From positions 1 through 64,000 of the forward strand of contig DASPFV010000264.1 in assembly GCA_035620975.1 (NCBI GenBank): a stretch of DNA of 64,000 nt, read 5' to 3'. Shown here in pieces: positions 8,014-15,912 of the stretch; positions within the stretch are counted from its first letter, which is position 1; each line of letters starts with the position of its first letter. The notes under the pieces are model-generated. The model was given only the letters and a program-made list of their open reading frames with translations. It had not been told where the DNA came from and did no database searches. The stretch is from DASPFV01 sp035620975 (GTDB taxonomy: Bacteria; Acidobacteriota; Vicinamibacteria; Vicinamibacterales; 2-12-FULL-66-21). Both the position numbers and the translations under genes were made by a program.

Positions 8014-9231
8014 TCAGCGAACCGGGCTCACCGGGGAGGGCTCGGGGCGGGCGCTTCGGGGGAGGAACGCCACGGCCACGGCCCCCACGGAGGCCAGGGC
8101 CACGAGCACGACGAAGCCCGTCGTATAGCTGCCTGTCTGGTCACGCGAAGCGGCGACGAGCATGGGCACCAGCGCTTCCGCCACGCTGTCGGCCGTCAGC
8201 ACGATCCCCATGACCCGTCCCATGATGGCCAGGCCGTACATCTCGGCGGCCATGAGCGGGATGATCATGTAGTCGCCCCCCAGGCCGATGCCGAACACCA
8301 GCGCGCACACGGCCAGCGTGCCCGGCGTCGGCGCGTAGAAGAGCGGCGGAATGGCCAGTGCCACGATCGTGTAGATCAGCAGCATGACACGCTTCTTCGG
8401 CCATCGATCCGCCAGCCAGCCCATGAACAGCCTGCCGACGACGCTGCCGACGAGGATGAGCGAGAGCGTCAGGTCGATGGTGACCTGCGGCAGATTCCGA
8501 TCCAGCCGCAGGTACAGCGGCAGGTTCTGCATCGTCCCGCCGATGGCGCCGATCGAGGCCATGCTGCCGATCATCAGCAGGTAGAAGGCGGGACGCGACA
8601 TCACGGTCAGGAGCGAGAGCTGCGGTACGCCCGGGCGCGCGGCCGCGGCGGCCGGCTCGCGGACGAACCAGGCCGCGGGCAACGCAATCAGGATCATCAG
8701 CACGCCGAGGACGCGAAGCGCCCCGCGCCACCCCAGACCCTGGGTGAGCGCGTAGGCCAGCAGCGGAACGATGGCGCCGCCCAGCCCGATGCCGAGGTAC
8801 GCAACCCCCATCGCCCGGCCTCGGGCGCGATCGAACCAGCGTGACAGGAGGACCTGGTTCGGCAGCGGGCCGCCGCACACGTAGCCGAGCGCGTTGAAGC
8901 CGTAGAACAGATAGAAGGTCGTCAGCGACGCCACGAACGAGAGCCCGATCAGCGCGCCGCCTGCCATGAGGATGCCGGCCAGCATCAGCCGCCGGGGCCC
9001 GAAGCGGTCCACCAGCCGGCCCGCTATCGCGCCGAACGCGAGCGCGACGACGATCTTGCTGTAGGCGTTCCCCGACGTGACCTGCTGCCGCGTCCAGCCG
9101 AGCTCCTGCACGAAGTACGGGTAGAACCGCGGCAGGCCGTACAGCGCGAACCCGACGATCGCGAACAGCGCGAGGAAGGCGGTGAGGACGGCGAAGAGCT
9201 GATGACGGCGGTCGGCCGTGGCGTCGGTCAT
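8014..9231 (-). CDS. MFS transporter, monocarboxylate/oxalate-formate type
   Basis: The 405-residue protein has twelve predicted membrane helices. The segment GRLVDRFGPRRLMLAG is the helix 2-3 MFS loop motif, and FYGFNALGYVCGGPLPNQV with SRWFDRARGRAMGVAYLGI resembles OFA/MCT-type transporters of small organic acids. Its ATG overlaps the stop of the OYE-family gene (ATGA), making it the last cistron of the DoxX/Gfo-Idh/GntR/OYE module. It probably imports the acid or aromatic substrate handled by that module; the substrate cannot be read from the sequence. Confidence 0.85.
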   Translation of the reverse strand: MTDATADRRHQLFAVLTAFLALFAIVGFALYGLPRFYPYFVQELGWTRQQVTSGNAYSKIVVALAFGAIAGRLVDRFGPRRLMLAGILMAGGALIGLSFVASLTTFYLFYGFNALGYVCGGPLPNQVLLSRWFDRARGRAMGVAYLGIGLGGAIVPLLAYALTQGLGWRGALRVLGVLMILIALPAAWFVREPAAAAARPGVPQLSLLTVMSRPAFYLLMIGSMASIGAIGGTMQNLPLYLRLDRNLPQVTIDLTLSLILVGSVVGRLFMGWLADRWPKKRVMLLIYTIVALAIPPLFYAPTPGTLAVCALVFGIGLGGDYMIIPLMAAEMYGLAIMGRVMGIVLTADSVAEALVPMLVAASRDQTGSYTTGFVVLVALASVGAVAVAFLPRSARPEPSPVSPVR

Positions 9232-10682
9232 GTGCGCTGGGCGGCCTTGACCTCGCGCAGGCGGACGGCGTCGGGGTGCGTGACGTAGAACGGATCCAGC
9301 GGATAGCAGCCCGACACGAGCCCCTTCCGCGGACCCGTCGTGCAGTCGCTGAAGGTCCGGCAGATCGACTTGCGGCGGAGCGGCGCGCCGCGCAGCACGT
9401 CGGCGGGCAGCTCCGGATAGGCCAGCACCATGCGCCCCAGCCCCACGAGATCGGTCAGACCCTGGCGGACGTTGAACTGCGCGACGTTCGGCAGCCACTC
9501 CTGCAGGTAGGTGTATCCCGAGCCCACGAACACGACGCCCGGAAACTCCGCCTTCAGACGCGCCGTGGCGTCGATGTGCCGCGCCACGCCGTGCAGCGGA
9601 TCCTCCGGCGGCTCGTACCCGTCGATGGGCGGGAACGCCGCGGGCCGGGTCACGTGAGGGCAATAATACGGGCTGCCCGCCGTCACGCAGATCCACCGGA
9701 CGCCGCGGCCACAGAGCATGCGTACGACCTCGCGCGCCTCGGCGAGCGCCTCCCCCATCGGGTCGGGCACGTCGTCGCGCAGCAGCCCGAAGGCGTGCGG
9801 GTAGGCCTGCGGGTCGGCGTCGGGAACGCCGCGATCGAGCGGACCCTTGCGGAACGGGACCATGTCGTAGGCGGAGAGCCGCACGGCAATGCCGAGGTCC
9901 GGCACCTCGGCCCGGATGGCGTCGATCGTGTCGCGCAGGAAACGCGTGCGGTTCTCGAGGGAGCCGCCGTAGCGGCCGGAGCGCGTCCGCGCGCTCAGCA
10001 GCTCGTGCAGCAGGTAGCCGTGGCAGTGCTTGATGTCGACGAAGGCGAACCCGATCTCGCGGGCGTGGCGCGCGGCGCGGACGAAGGCCTCCACCAGCGC
10101 ATCGAGCTCGTCGTCGGCGAGGACCCGGACCCCCGCCGGGAATCGGCGGTCGAGGAGCGGGTGCGCGTACGCGGCGAGCGGCTCCGGCCGATCGTGCGCG
10201 GTGGGACGGGCGAACCGTCCGGAATGCGTCAGCTGCAGTCCGATCGCGAGATCGTCCACGGCCGCGGCCCCGAACCGGTTGACGTGTTCGGTGACGAGCG
10301 CCGTCCTGAGCGCGGCCAGCGCCGGCCGCGTCTCGTCGACGAGCACGAGCTGGTTGGGATTCGCGCGCCCCTCGTAGCAGACGGCCACGGCCTCGCCGCC
10401 CCAGATCAGCTTCGCGCCGCTGGCCCCGAAGTGCTGCCAGCGGCGCGTGGTCAGCTCGCTCGGCGTGCCATCGGTGTGGCCGTCCCACCCTTCCATCGGA
10501 AGGATGCAGAAGCGGTTGCCGACGCGGAGGCCAGCGCGCTCGACCGGCGCGGCGAGCGGCGACGCCGGCGCGGGCTGAACCACGTCCTCGAACTGCAGCG
10601 GAATGCCGGCCGCCGACAGGTGCGCACGGAAGGCCTCCGGGGTCTTGAGCGACGCCAGGCGGGGGAATCGTTCCAGGCTCAC
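9228..10682 (-). CDS. NADH:flavin oxidoreductase, old yellow enzyme family
   Basis: The 484-residue protein has a TIM-barrel OYE core with FCILPMEGWDGH near residue 60, the active-site HCHGYLLHELLS in the second half of the barrel, and the phosphate-binding GLGRMVLAYPELP. It lacks the C-terminal FAD/NAD domains of 2,4-dienoyl-CoA reductase. After the barrel a three-cysteine motif, CX5CX11C (CRTFSDC then SGC), resembles a depleted 4Fe-4S site. It probably reduces an activated alkene or ketone using FMN. GTG 10682 overlaps the stop of the GntR gene (GTGA). About 60 residues precede the barrel, longer than usual. Confidence 0.85.
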   Translation of the reverse strand: MSLERFPRLASLKTPEAFRAHLSAAGIPLQFEDVVQPAPASPLAAPVERAGLRVGNRFCILPMEGWDGHTDGTPSELTTRRWQHFGASGAKLIWGGEAVAVCYEGRANPNQLVLVDETRPALAALRTALVTEHVNRFGAAAVDDLAIGLQLTHSGRFARPTAHDRPEPLAAYAHPLLDRRFPAGVRVLADDELDALVEAFVRAARHAREIGFAFVDIKHCHGYLLHELLSARTRSGRYGGSLENRTRFLRDTIDAIRAEVPDLGIAVRLSAYDMVPFRKGPLDRGVPDADPQAYPHAFGLLRDDVPDPMGEALAEAREVVRMLCGRGVRWICVTAGSPYYCPHVTRPAAFPPIDGYEPPEDPLHGVARHIDATARLKAEFPGVVFVGSGYTYLQEWLPNVAQFNVRQGLTDLVGLGRMVLAYPELPADVLRGAPLRRKSICRTFSDCTTGPRKGLVSGCYPLDPFYVTHPDAVRLREVKAAQRT

Positions 10683-11386
10683 GCCGCGGCCCCGCCGCCC
10701 TTCCCGGAATCCGGCGAGTCGAGGTAGGCCGTGTAAGCGGCCATCGCGCCGCGGTTGTGCGCGCGCATCGTGCGCTCGACCCCTTCGAAGTCGCGCGCCT
10801 TCATGCAGCGCAGCATCTCGTGGTGTTCGCGCTGGGCGATGTCGGCCCGGCGGGTGAGCACGCCGCTGAAGAAGTGATGCCGGACCCGGTCCCAGTGATC
10901 GAGCGCGCGGCGCAGCATGGCATCCAGCATGGGCATCGCCGCGAGCCGGCTGATCGTCAGGTGAAAGGTGCCGTTGAGCCCCGCCCAGGATGCCTGGTCT
11001 CCCGCCGCGAGCGCGCGATCCATGTCGGCCACGAGCAGGTCGAGCGACGCGTAGTCCTCGGGCGCGGCCCGCTGCGCGGCGGCGGTGCCCGAGACCGTCT
11101 CGAGTCCCTCGAGGATGGTGAAGATCTCGACGATGGACGCCCGGGAGATCGGCGTCACCGTGGGTCCCACGTGGGCCACCGACGACACCAGGCCCTCCGA
11201 CTCGAGCAGGCGCAGGGCTTCGCGCACGGGGATGATGCTGATGTCCATGCGGCGCGCGAGCTCGTCGATCACGAGCCGCTCGCCTGGCTTGAGATCGCAG
11301 CGGATGATTGCCTCGCGCAGCGTGTCGTAGACGTACCGCTGCTTCGTGACGTGCCGCTGCGGGGCGAGCACCCGGGCGGGTCTCAT
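10679..11386 (-). CDS. GntR/FadR-family transcriptional regulator
   Basis: The 235-residue regulator has a winged HTH at about residues 14-82 (LVIDELARRMDISIIPVREA) and an FCD domain with the usual His residues (GTFHLTI, REHHEML). It is the third gene of a five-gene overlapping set: its ATG overlaps the Gfo/Idh stop and its stop overlaps the OYE start. The palindrome at 13270-13281 upstream of the first gene is the best candidate operator. ATG 11386 was chosen for the ATGA overlap and a normal wHTH distance. The effector is probably an organic acid. Confidence 0.87.
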   Translation of the reverse strand: MRPARVLAPQRHVTKQRYVYDTLREAIIRCDLKPGERLVIDELARRMDISIIPVREALRLLESEGLVSSVAHVGPTVTPISRASIVEIFTILEGLETVSGTAAAQRAAPEDYASLDLLVADMDRALAAGDQASWAGLNGTFHLTISRLAAMPMLDAMLRRALDHWDRVRHHFFSGVLTRRADIAQREHHEMLRCMKARDFEGVERTMRAHNRGAMAAYTAYLDSPDSGKGGGAAA

Positions 11387-12681
11387 GTGGTCGTCGGAGC
11401 CTTCTCGACGAGCGACGTGTTCGCGAGGATGCACGCCCGTGCCGATCCGAGCGCCTTCCCGGGACCGCAGGCGACGGGCGTGCCCACCCTGATCGCGGCG
11501 CAGAACCGTTCGATCTGCCGGCGCGTCGCAACCCGCCGCTCGACCTGCTGCGTGCCGGACGCCGTCGCGGAGCCGGAGGCGGCTGCCGCGGGATCCGGGG
11601 TCGTGCCGCTGACCGTCTCGGAGGCCGTCGCCGCGGCCCCTGCGCTCCTGGGCGTCAACTCGACCCCCGAGGCCCGAGCCCCGCTCCCCTCCTCGAACAG
11701 CATCGCCTCGTTCTCGTTCTTCAGGATCAACGTACCCTTCGTGCCCATGAACATCTCGTACGCATCGTCGAACGCGTTGGACTCGATCGAGGTGAACGTG
11801 GCGGTCCTACCGCCGGAGTATTCGAAGGTCCCGTAGACGTGGTCGGGTGTCTCACGTCCGTCCTTGAAGCGATAGACCCCGCCTGACGCCACGACGCGCG
11901 TCGGCTCGCTGTCGAAGAACCAGTTCGCGATGTTCAGCTGGTGGCTCCCGAGCTCGGCGAACAGGCCCTGCGAATACTTGTTGTACAGGCGCCAGTTGAG
12001 CAGGTGCTCGAATGTCGGATACCCCCAGCGCGACGGATCGTAATCGGGCGAGGGAGGCTGGCCCGTGCGCCGCCAGTTCGCGTTGCGGTGCCAGACCAGC
12101 CGCGCGTAATAGACGTCGCCGAGCAGACCGGGCCGGATGACGCCGTCGTAGGTCGCTTCGTACAGCGGATTGTAGAAGCGCTGGTAGCCAATCTCCAGCA
12201 CCCGCCCGGCGCGGAGGGCCGCATCGCGCATGCGCTCGCAGCCCGCCACGTCCCACGCCATCATCTTCTCGCAGAGCACGTGCCTGCCGGCCTCGAGACA
12301 GCCGACGGTGATCTCCGCGTGGGCCCAGAGCGGCGGCGCGAGGACGACGGCTTCGATGTCCTCCTTCTGCAGCATCTCGGGCCACTCGACGTAGTGCCGC
12401 GCCGGCGGCAGCGAGTTCTGCTTCAGGATTTCGTCGGCCCGCGCGAGCTGCGTCGGGTTGATGTCGCACAGCGCGCGCACCTCGGCGTGCGGCGCCCGCG
12501 TGGAGTCCAGGAGGGCGCGCCCCTGGCCCCCGACGCCGATGAACCCGAGGCGCACGGGACCGCCCGGCAGCGGCCCCTTGATCGCCGCCGTGGCGCCGAG
12601 CGCGGCCAGCGCCGGGGTCCCGGCGAGCGCTTTTAGGAAAGTGCGGCGCCCGAGCGCCTGCTGTTCCGGCGTCAGGGTCAT
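11383..12681 (-). CDS. Gfo/Idh/MocA oxidoreductase with Tat-like leader
   Basis: The 432-residue protein has a twin-arginine-like leader (GRRTFLKALAG, 11-21), the dinucleotide motif GFIGVGGQG (46-54), and ECKP-like CEKMM (137-141), where the usual EKP proline is Met. The C-terminal beta-sheet domain includes HQLNIANWFF. Residues 335-375 are an Ala/Ser/Thr/Gly-rich low-complexity insert. Such proteins are often exported with bound NAD(P) and act as sugar or glycoside dehydrogenases. It overlaps the DoxX gene upstream and the GntR gene downstream (ATGA at both junctions), suggesting that oxidation is linked to a membrane electron carrier. Confidence 0.87.
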   Translation of the reverse strand: MTLTPEQQALGRRTFLKALAGTPALAALGATAAIKGPLPGGPVRLGFIGVGGQGRALLDSTRAPHAEVRALCDINPTQLARADEILKQNSLPPARHYVEWPEMLQKEDIEAVVLAPPLWAHAEITVGCLEAGRHVLCEKMMAWDVAGCERMRDAALRAGRVLEIGYQRFYNPLYEATYDGVIRPGLLGDVYYARLVWHRNANWRRTGQPPSPDYDPSRWGYPTFEHLLNWRLYNKYSQGLFAELGSHQLNIANWFFDSEPTRVVASGGVYRFKDGRETPDHVYGTFEYSGGRTATFTSIESNAFDDAYEMFMGTKGTLILKNENEAMLFEEGSGARASGVELTPRSAGAAATASETVSGTTPDPAAAASGSATASGTQQVERRVATRRQIERFCAAIRVGTPVACGPGKALGSARACILANTSLVEKAPTTT

Positions 12682-13217
12682 AACACGGCCTCCGGCGCGC
12701 CGACCGGCGCGCGCGCCACCCCGCGGCGCAGCACGTCGAGTCCCGCAATCCGGCCCGTCCGGAACACGAGCACCACGCAGACGGCTGCCGCCTCGATGAG
12801 GTTCTTGTTGACGATCAGGTAGGTGCCCTCGCTCCGCGGCTCTGGAACACCCTGCAGCGGGATGGCCGACAGGTAGAACGCGGCCAGCAACCCGAGCGCG
12901 AGCACGCAGCCGAGCTGCGTAAACAGCCCGAGCACGAGCAGGAGCCCCGCGACGAGGAGCGCGAAGGCGACCCCCCGATCGACCCACGGCGCCCAGGCCG
13001 GGTCGGCCAGGACGTGGAACACCTCGCCGAACGGCCCACCGGCATTCCTGAGGTAGCCCGCCGAGCTGAAGCGCTCGAGCGGCACGCCGGCGCGCGTCCA
13101 CGCCGGATACAGGAGCTTGAAATAGCCCTCGTACAGGAAGTGCCAGCCGATGAGCGTCCTGAGCAGGACGAGCAGCAGCTGCTGCGTACCCGACAGCGCC
13201 CGGGGACGATCGAGCAT
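12678..13217 (-). CDS. DoxX-family membrane protein
   Basis: The 179-residue protein has four hydrophobic helices and the DoxX start pattern (LLRTLIGWHFLYEGYFKLLYP), followed by a loop and GVAFALLVAGLLLVLGLF. DoxX proteins are small membrane proteins; DoxD/DoxX act with quinone reductases, and relatives accompany sugar dehydrogenases. It is the first gene of the overlapping module with Gfo/Idh, GntR, OYE and MFS. ATG 13217 has AGGAAGG in front of it at suitable spacing. A role as membrane electron acceptor for the downstream Gfo/Idh protein is inference. Confidence 0.85.
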   Translation of the reverse strand: MLDRPRALSGTQQLLLVLLRTLIGWHFLYEGYFKLLYPAWTRAGVPLERFSSAGYLRNAGGPFGEVFHVLADPAWAPWVDRGVAFALLVAGLLLVLGLFTQLGCVLALGLLAAFYLSAIPLQGVPEPRSEGTYLIVNKNLIEAAAVCVVLVFRTGRIAGLDVLRRGVARAPVGAPEAVL

Positions 13218-13244
13218 CAGCCTTCCTCGTTGGGCCCCGAGGCT

Positions 13245-13267
13245 ACGTGCCCGGGACCCTGCTGTCA
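13245..13267 (-). promoter_or_regulatory. Possible doxX-operon promoter (-35 box)
   Basis: On the minus strand a consensus -35, TTGACA, lies at 13262-13267. Sixteen nucleotides downstream is a poor -10, TAGCCT (13240-13245). The palindrome at 13270-13281 is immediately upstream. The weak -10 keeps this tentative. Confidence 0.35.
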
Positions 13268-13269
13268 AG

Positions 13270-13281
13270 AATCATATATGA
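13270..13281. promoter_or_regulatory. Palindrome ATCATATATGAT between divergent genes
   Basis: This is a perfect 12-bp AT-rich palindrome in otherwise GC-rich DNA. It lies 53 bp from the DoxX start and 27 bp from the GH88 start, which are divergently transcribed. GntR regulators of uronate genes bind short AT-rich palindromes, and a GntR gene is in the left operon, so it is a candidate shared operator. Confidence 0.55.
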
Positions 13282-13308
13282 TGTGCGCCGTTACTGTCCC
13301 CTGACCGC

Positions 13309-14685
13309 GTGACCATCGATCCCGACCGCTCCCGCACGCCCGCCGGTCTCCTGCCCAAGATCGACCGGCTCTTCGAGATCTCGGGTCCGAAGATCAGGGC
13401 GCTCGAGTCCCGCTGGCCTGCCGGGGCCGGGGCCCCGGTCTTCACCGTCGCCGGGCGGTACGAGTCCCGTGGCTGGACGGAGTGGACGCAGGGCTTCCAG
13501 TTCGGCTCCGCTCTGCTGCAGTTCGACGCCACGGACGAGCGCGCCTTTCTGGATCTCGGCCGCAGCCGGACTCTGGATCGCATGGCGCCCCACCTCACGC
13601 ACGTCGGCGTCCACGATCACGGGTTCAACAACGTCAGCACCTACGGCGCGCTCTGGCGGCTGGCTCGCGAGGGCCGGATCGATGCCAGCGACTTCGAGGT
13701 GCAGCTCTACGAGCTCGCGCTGAAGATCAGCGGCGCGGTGCAGGCCCGGCGCTGGACGGCGATCCCGGACGGCGGCTTCATCTGCTCCTTCAACGGCGCC
13801 CACTCGCTCTTCGTCGACACGATCCGCTCCCTGCGTGCGCTGGCTCTCTCGCACCGCCTCGGGCATCGCCTGTCCGAAGAACAGGATGCGCCCGTCAACC
13901 TGCTGGAGCGGCTGGTGCAGCACGCCCGTGCCACCGCCCGGTACGCGGTCTACTACGGCGAGGGTCGTGACGTGTACGACGTACGCGGGCGGGTGGCCCA
14001 CGAAAGCCTGTTCAACGTGGCCAACGGCAGTTACCGGGGCCCCAACAGCCAGCAGGGCTTCTCCCCCTTCACGACGTGGACGCGCGGTCTGGCCTGGGCG
14101 ATGCTCGGATTCGCCGAGCAGCTCGAGTTCCTGGGCACGGTGCCGGCCGGCGAGCTCGCCCCGCTCGGAGGCGGCGAGGCTATCGAGGGCTGGATGCGCG
14201 ACGCGGCGATCGCCACCTGCGATTTCTATCTCGATCGCGCCACGGCCGCCGACGGGATGCCGTACTGGGACACGGGCGCGCCGGGACTGACCGAACTGGG
14301 CGACTGGCGGAGCCGGCCGGCCGACCCCTTCAACGGCCGGGAACCCGTCGACAGCTCGGCGGCGGCGATCGCCGCGCAGGGGCTGCTCAGGCTCGGGCGC
14401 GTGCTGACGGCGCGCGGGGAGGACGGCACGCGCTACACGCAGGCGGGGCTGCATGTTCTCGATACCCTGCTGGACGAACGGGGCCCATATCTGAGCCGGG
14501 CGCCCGATCACGAAGGACTCCTGCTGCACTCCGTCTACCACCGGCCGAACGGCTGGGATTACGTCCCCCCCGGGTCGCAGATCCCGTGCGGCGAATCGAG
14601 CCAGTGGGGCGATTATCACCTGCGCGAAGCCGCGCTTTACGTCAGGCGGCTGGCGCAGCAGTCGATCTACCTGACGTTTTTCTGA
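13309..14685 (+). CDS. GH88 unsaturated glucuronyl hydrolase
   Basis: The 458-residue (alpha/alpha)6-barrel enzyme releases 4-deoxy-hex-4-enuronate from oligosaccharides made by polysaccharide lyases. Alignment by eye to Bacillus UGL places the two catalytic aspartates at Asp103 (VHDHGF, 101-106) and Asp170 (LFVDTI, 167-172). TTWTRGLAWAMLGFA and SSQWGDYHLREAALY are also conserved. No signal peptide is seen, so it should act in the cytoplasm on imported oligosaccharides. GTG 13309 is the only plausible start and has no obvious Shine-Dalgarno. The product rearranges to 5-keto-4-deoxyuronate, for which isomerase and reductase candidates lie nearby. The substrate may be pectin-, glycosaminoglycan- or ulvan-derived. 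Confidence 0.9.
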   Translation: MTIDPDRSRTPAGLLPKIDRLFEISGPKIRALESRWPAGAGAPVFTVAGRYESRGWTEWTQGFQFGSALLQFDATDERAFLDLGRSRTLDRMAPHLTHVGVHDHGFNNVSTYGALWRLAREGRIDASDFEVQLYELALKISGAVQARRWTAIPDGGFICSFNGAHSLFVDTIRSLRALALSHRLGHRLSEEQDAPVNLLERLVQHARATARYAVYYGEGRDVYDVRGRVAHESLFNVANGSYRGPNSQQGFSPFTTWTRGLAWAMLGFAEQLEFLGTVPAGELAPLGGGEAIEGWMRDAAIATCDFYLDRATAADGMPYWDTGAPGLTELGDWRSRPADPFNGREPVDSSAAAIAAQGLLRLGRVLTARGEDGTRYTQAGLHVLDTLLDERGPYLSRAPDHEGLLLHSVYHRPNGWDYVPPGSQIPCGESSQWGDYHLREAALYVRRLAQQSIYLTFF

Positions 14686-14694
14686 TGTCGCGCC

Positions 14695-15489
14695 GTGGCC
14701 GCTGATCCAGCCCCTGCCGGGCCGCCCCGCGTCGCCGTCGTCACCGGCGGGACTCGCGGAATCGGGCTGGGGATTGCCCGCGCGCTGGCCGCGGAGCACT
14801 GGAGCCTCGCGCTCTGCGGCCTGCGTCCGCGCGATGAGGTTGCAGGGGTGCTCGACGAACTGGCCGGCCCGGGACGCGTCGTGGAGTACTGGCCCGCAGA
14901 CGTGGGCCGCAGGGCCGATCGGGAGCGCCTCGTCGGCGAACTGACGGCGAGATTTCCTGCCGTGCACGCGCTGGTCAACAACGCCGGCCGCGCGCCCCGC
15001 GTGCGTGCCGATCTGCTGGATGCCTCGGAGGCGAGCTTCGAGGAGCTCATTGCGACGAACCTGCAGGGGCCATACTTCCTGACGCAGGCGCTGGCGCGGC
15101 ATTTCCTCAGTTCGGCGGGGACCGGAACGGAACGCCGCGCCGTCGTCTTCGTCACCTCCGTCTCGGCCGAGCTGGCATCGACGAACCGGGGCGAGTACTG
15201 CGTCAGCAAGGCCGGGCTCGCGATGGCCGTGCAGCTCTTCGCGCTCCGGCTCGCTCCCGCGGGCGTCTCCGTGTTCGAAGTGCGGCCCGGCGTGATTGCG
15301 ACGGACATGACGGCCGGAGTCAAGGAGATGTACGACCGGCGCATCGCGGAGGGACTCGTGCCCGAGGGGCGATGGGGCCAGCCGGGCGACGTCGGGCGCG
15401 TCGTGGCGGCGCTGCTGCGCGGCGACCTGCCGTACTCGACCGGCTCGGTGATTCACGTGGACGGCGGGCTGACGCTGGGCCGGCTCTGA
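14695..15489 (+). CDS. SDR-family oxidoreductase
   Basis: The 264-residue classical SDR has TGGTRGIG near residue 17, VNNAGR near 95, TSVSAE with Ser, and YCVSK (Tyr and Lys of the active site). The C-terminus, YSTGSVIHVDGGLTLGRL, is canonical. It starts at GTG 14695, nine bases after the GH88 stop, so it is probably co-transcribed with GH88 and may process the released uronate or its keto form. 3-ketoacyl-ACP reductase-like SDRs share this architecture, so specificity is open. It ends 22 bp from the convergent rhaM. Confidence 0.83.
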   Translation: MAADPAPAGPPRVAVVTGGTRGIGLGIARALAAEHWSLALCGLRPRDEVAGVLDELAGPGRVVEYWPADVGRRADRERLVGELTARFPAVHALVNNAGRAPRVRADLLDASEASFEELIATNLQGPYFLTQALARHFLSSAGTGTERRAVVFVTSVSAELASTNRGEYCVSKAGLAMAVQLFALRLAPAGVSVFEVRPGVIATDMTAGVKEMYDRRIAEGLVPEGRWGQPGDVGRVVAALLRGDLPYSTGSVIHVDGGLTLGRL

Positions 15490-15511
15490 CCGGATCGGGC
15501 GACGACCGCTC

Positions 15512-15838
15512 CTATGTTTCGATATGAAAGACCTCACGCAGCGTGGCGCTCTCGGGACTGTCATCGGGGTGGGTCGGCATGAGGTCGCGCATGTACCGCC
15601 ACCATCGCTGGCACACCTCGGTCCCGGCGACGGCGGCCCAGCGTTCCTCGCTCTCGATCTCGGCATAGGCGAACAGATCGTTGGTTGCCGGATCCAGGAA
15701 AATCGAGTACGTGTGGACACCGTGGGCGAGCAGTGCCTCCTCGAGCTCGGCCCAGATCGGCTGGTGGCGCCGCGCGTACTCGGCCGCGGCGCCGGGGTAC
15801 ACGCGCATGCGGAAGGCTTTGCGGATCACGGCCAGCAT
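15512..15838 (-). CDS. rhaM: L-rhamnose mutarotase
   Basis: The 108-residue protein matches RhaM in length and pattern: IRKAFRMRVYPGAAAEYARRH near the N-terminus with the catalytic His, then WAELEEALLAHGVHTYSIFLD, and the WWRYMRDLMPTHPDDSP tail. It interconverts alpha and beta L-rhamnose. ATG 15838 gives the normal family length; the longer frame to 15910 adds residues the family lacks. No rhamnose isomerase or kinase is in the window, but rhamnose often co-occurs with unsaturated uronates in rhamnogalacturonan and ulvan. Confidence 0.9.
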   Translation of the reverse strand: MLAVIRKAFRMRVYPGAAAEYARRHQPIWAELEEALLAHGVHTYSIFLDPATNDLFAYAEIESEERWAAVAGTEVCQRWWRYMRDLMPTHPDDSPESATLREVFHIET

Positions 15839-15884
15839 CTTCGCACGAGGTGGGCGGCCGGTGCGCAGCAGCGGGCCATCGAAC

Positions 15885-15898
15885 GAGCCTGCAGGCTC
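15885..15898. promoter_or_regulatory. Perfect 14-bp palindrome GAGCCTGCAGGCTC
   Basis: It is located between the divergent rhaM (start 15838) and M24-fold gene (start 15913). The arms GAGCCTG/CAGGCTC match exactly with no spacer. Position suggests an operator, but no regulator can be assigned. Confidence 0.35.
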
Positions 15899-15912
15899 CG
15901 GCAGGGTCAACC

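Noticed and set aside
13291..15720. 809-codon minus-strand open frame across GH88 and SDR
   Set aside because: It is antisense to two genes with conserved active sites; its translation is Arg/Ala/Gly-rich without domain pattern.
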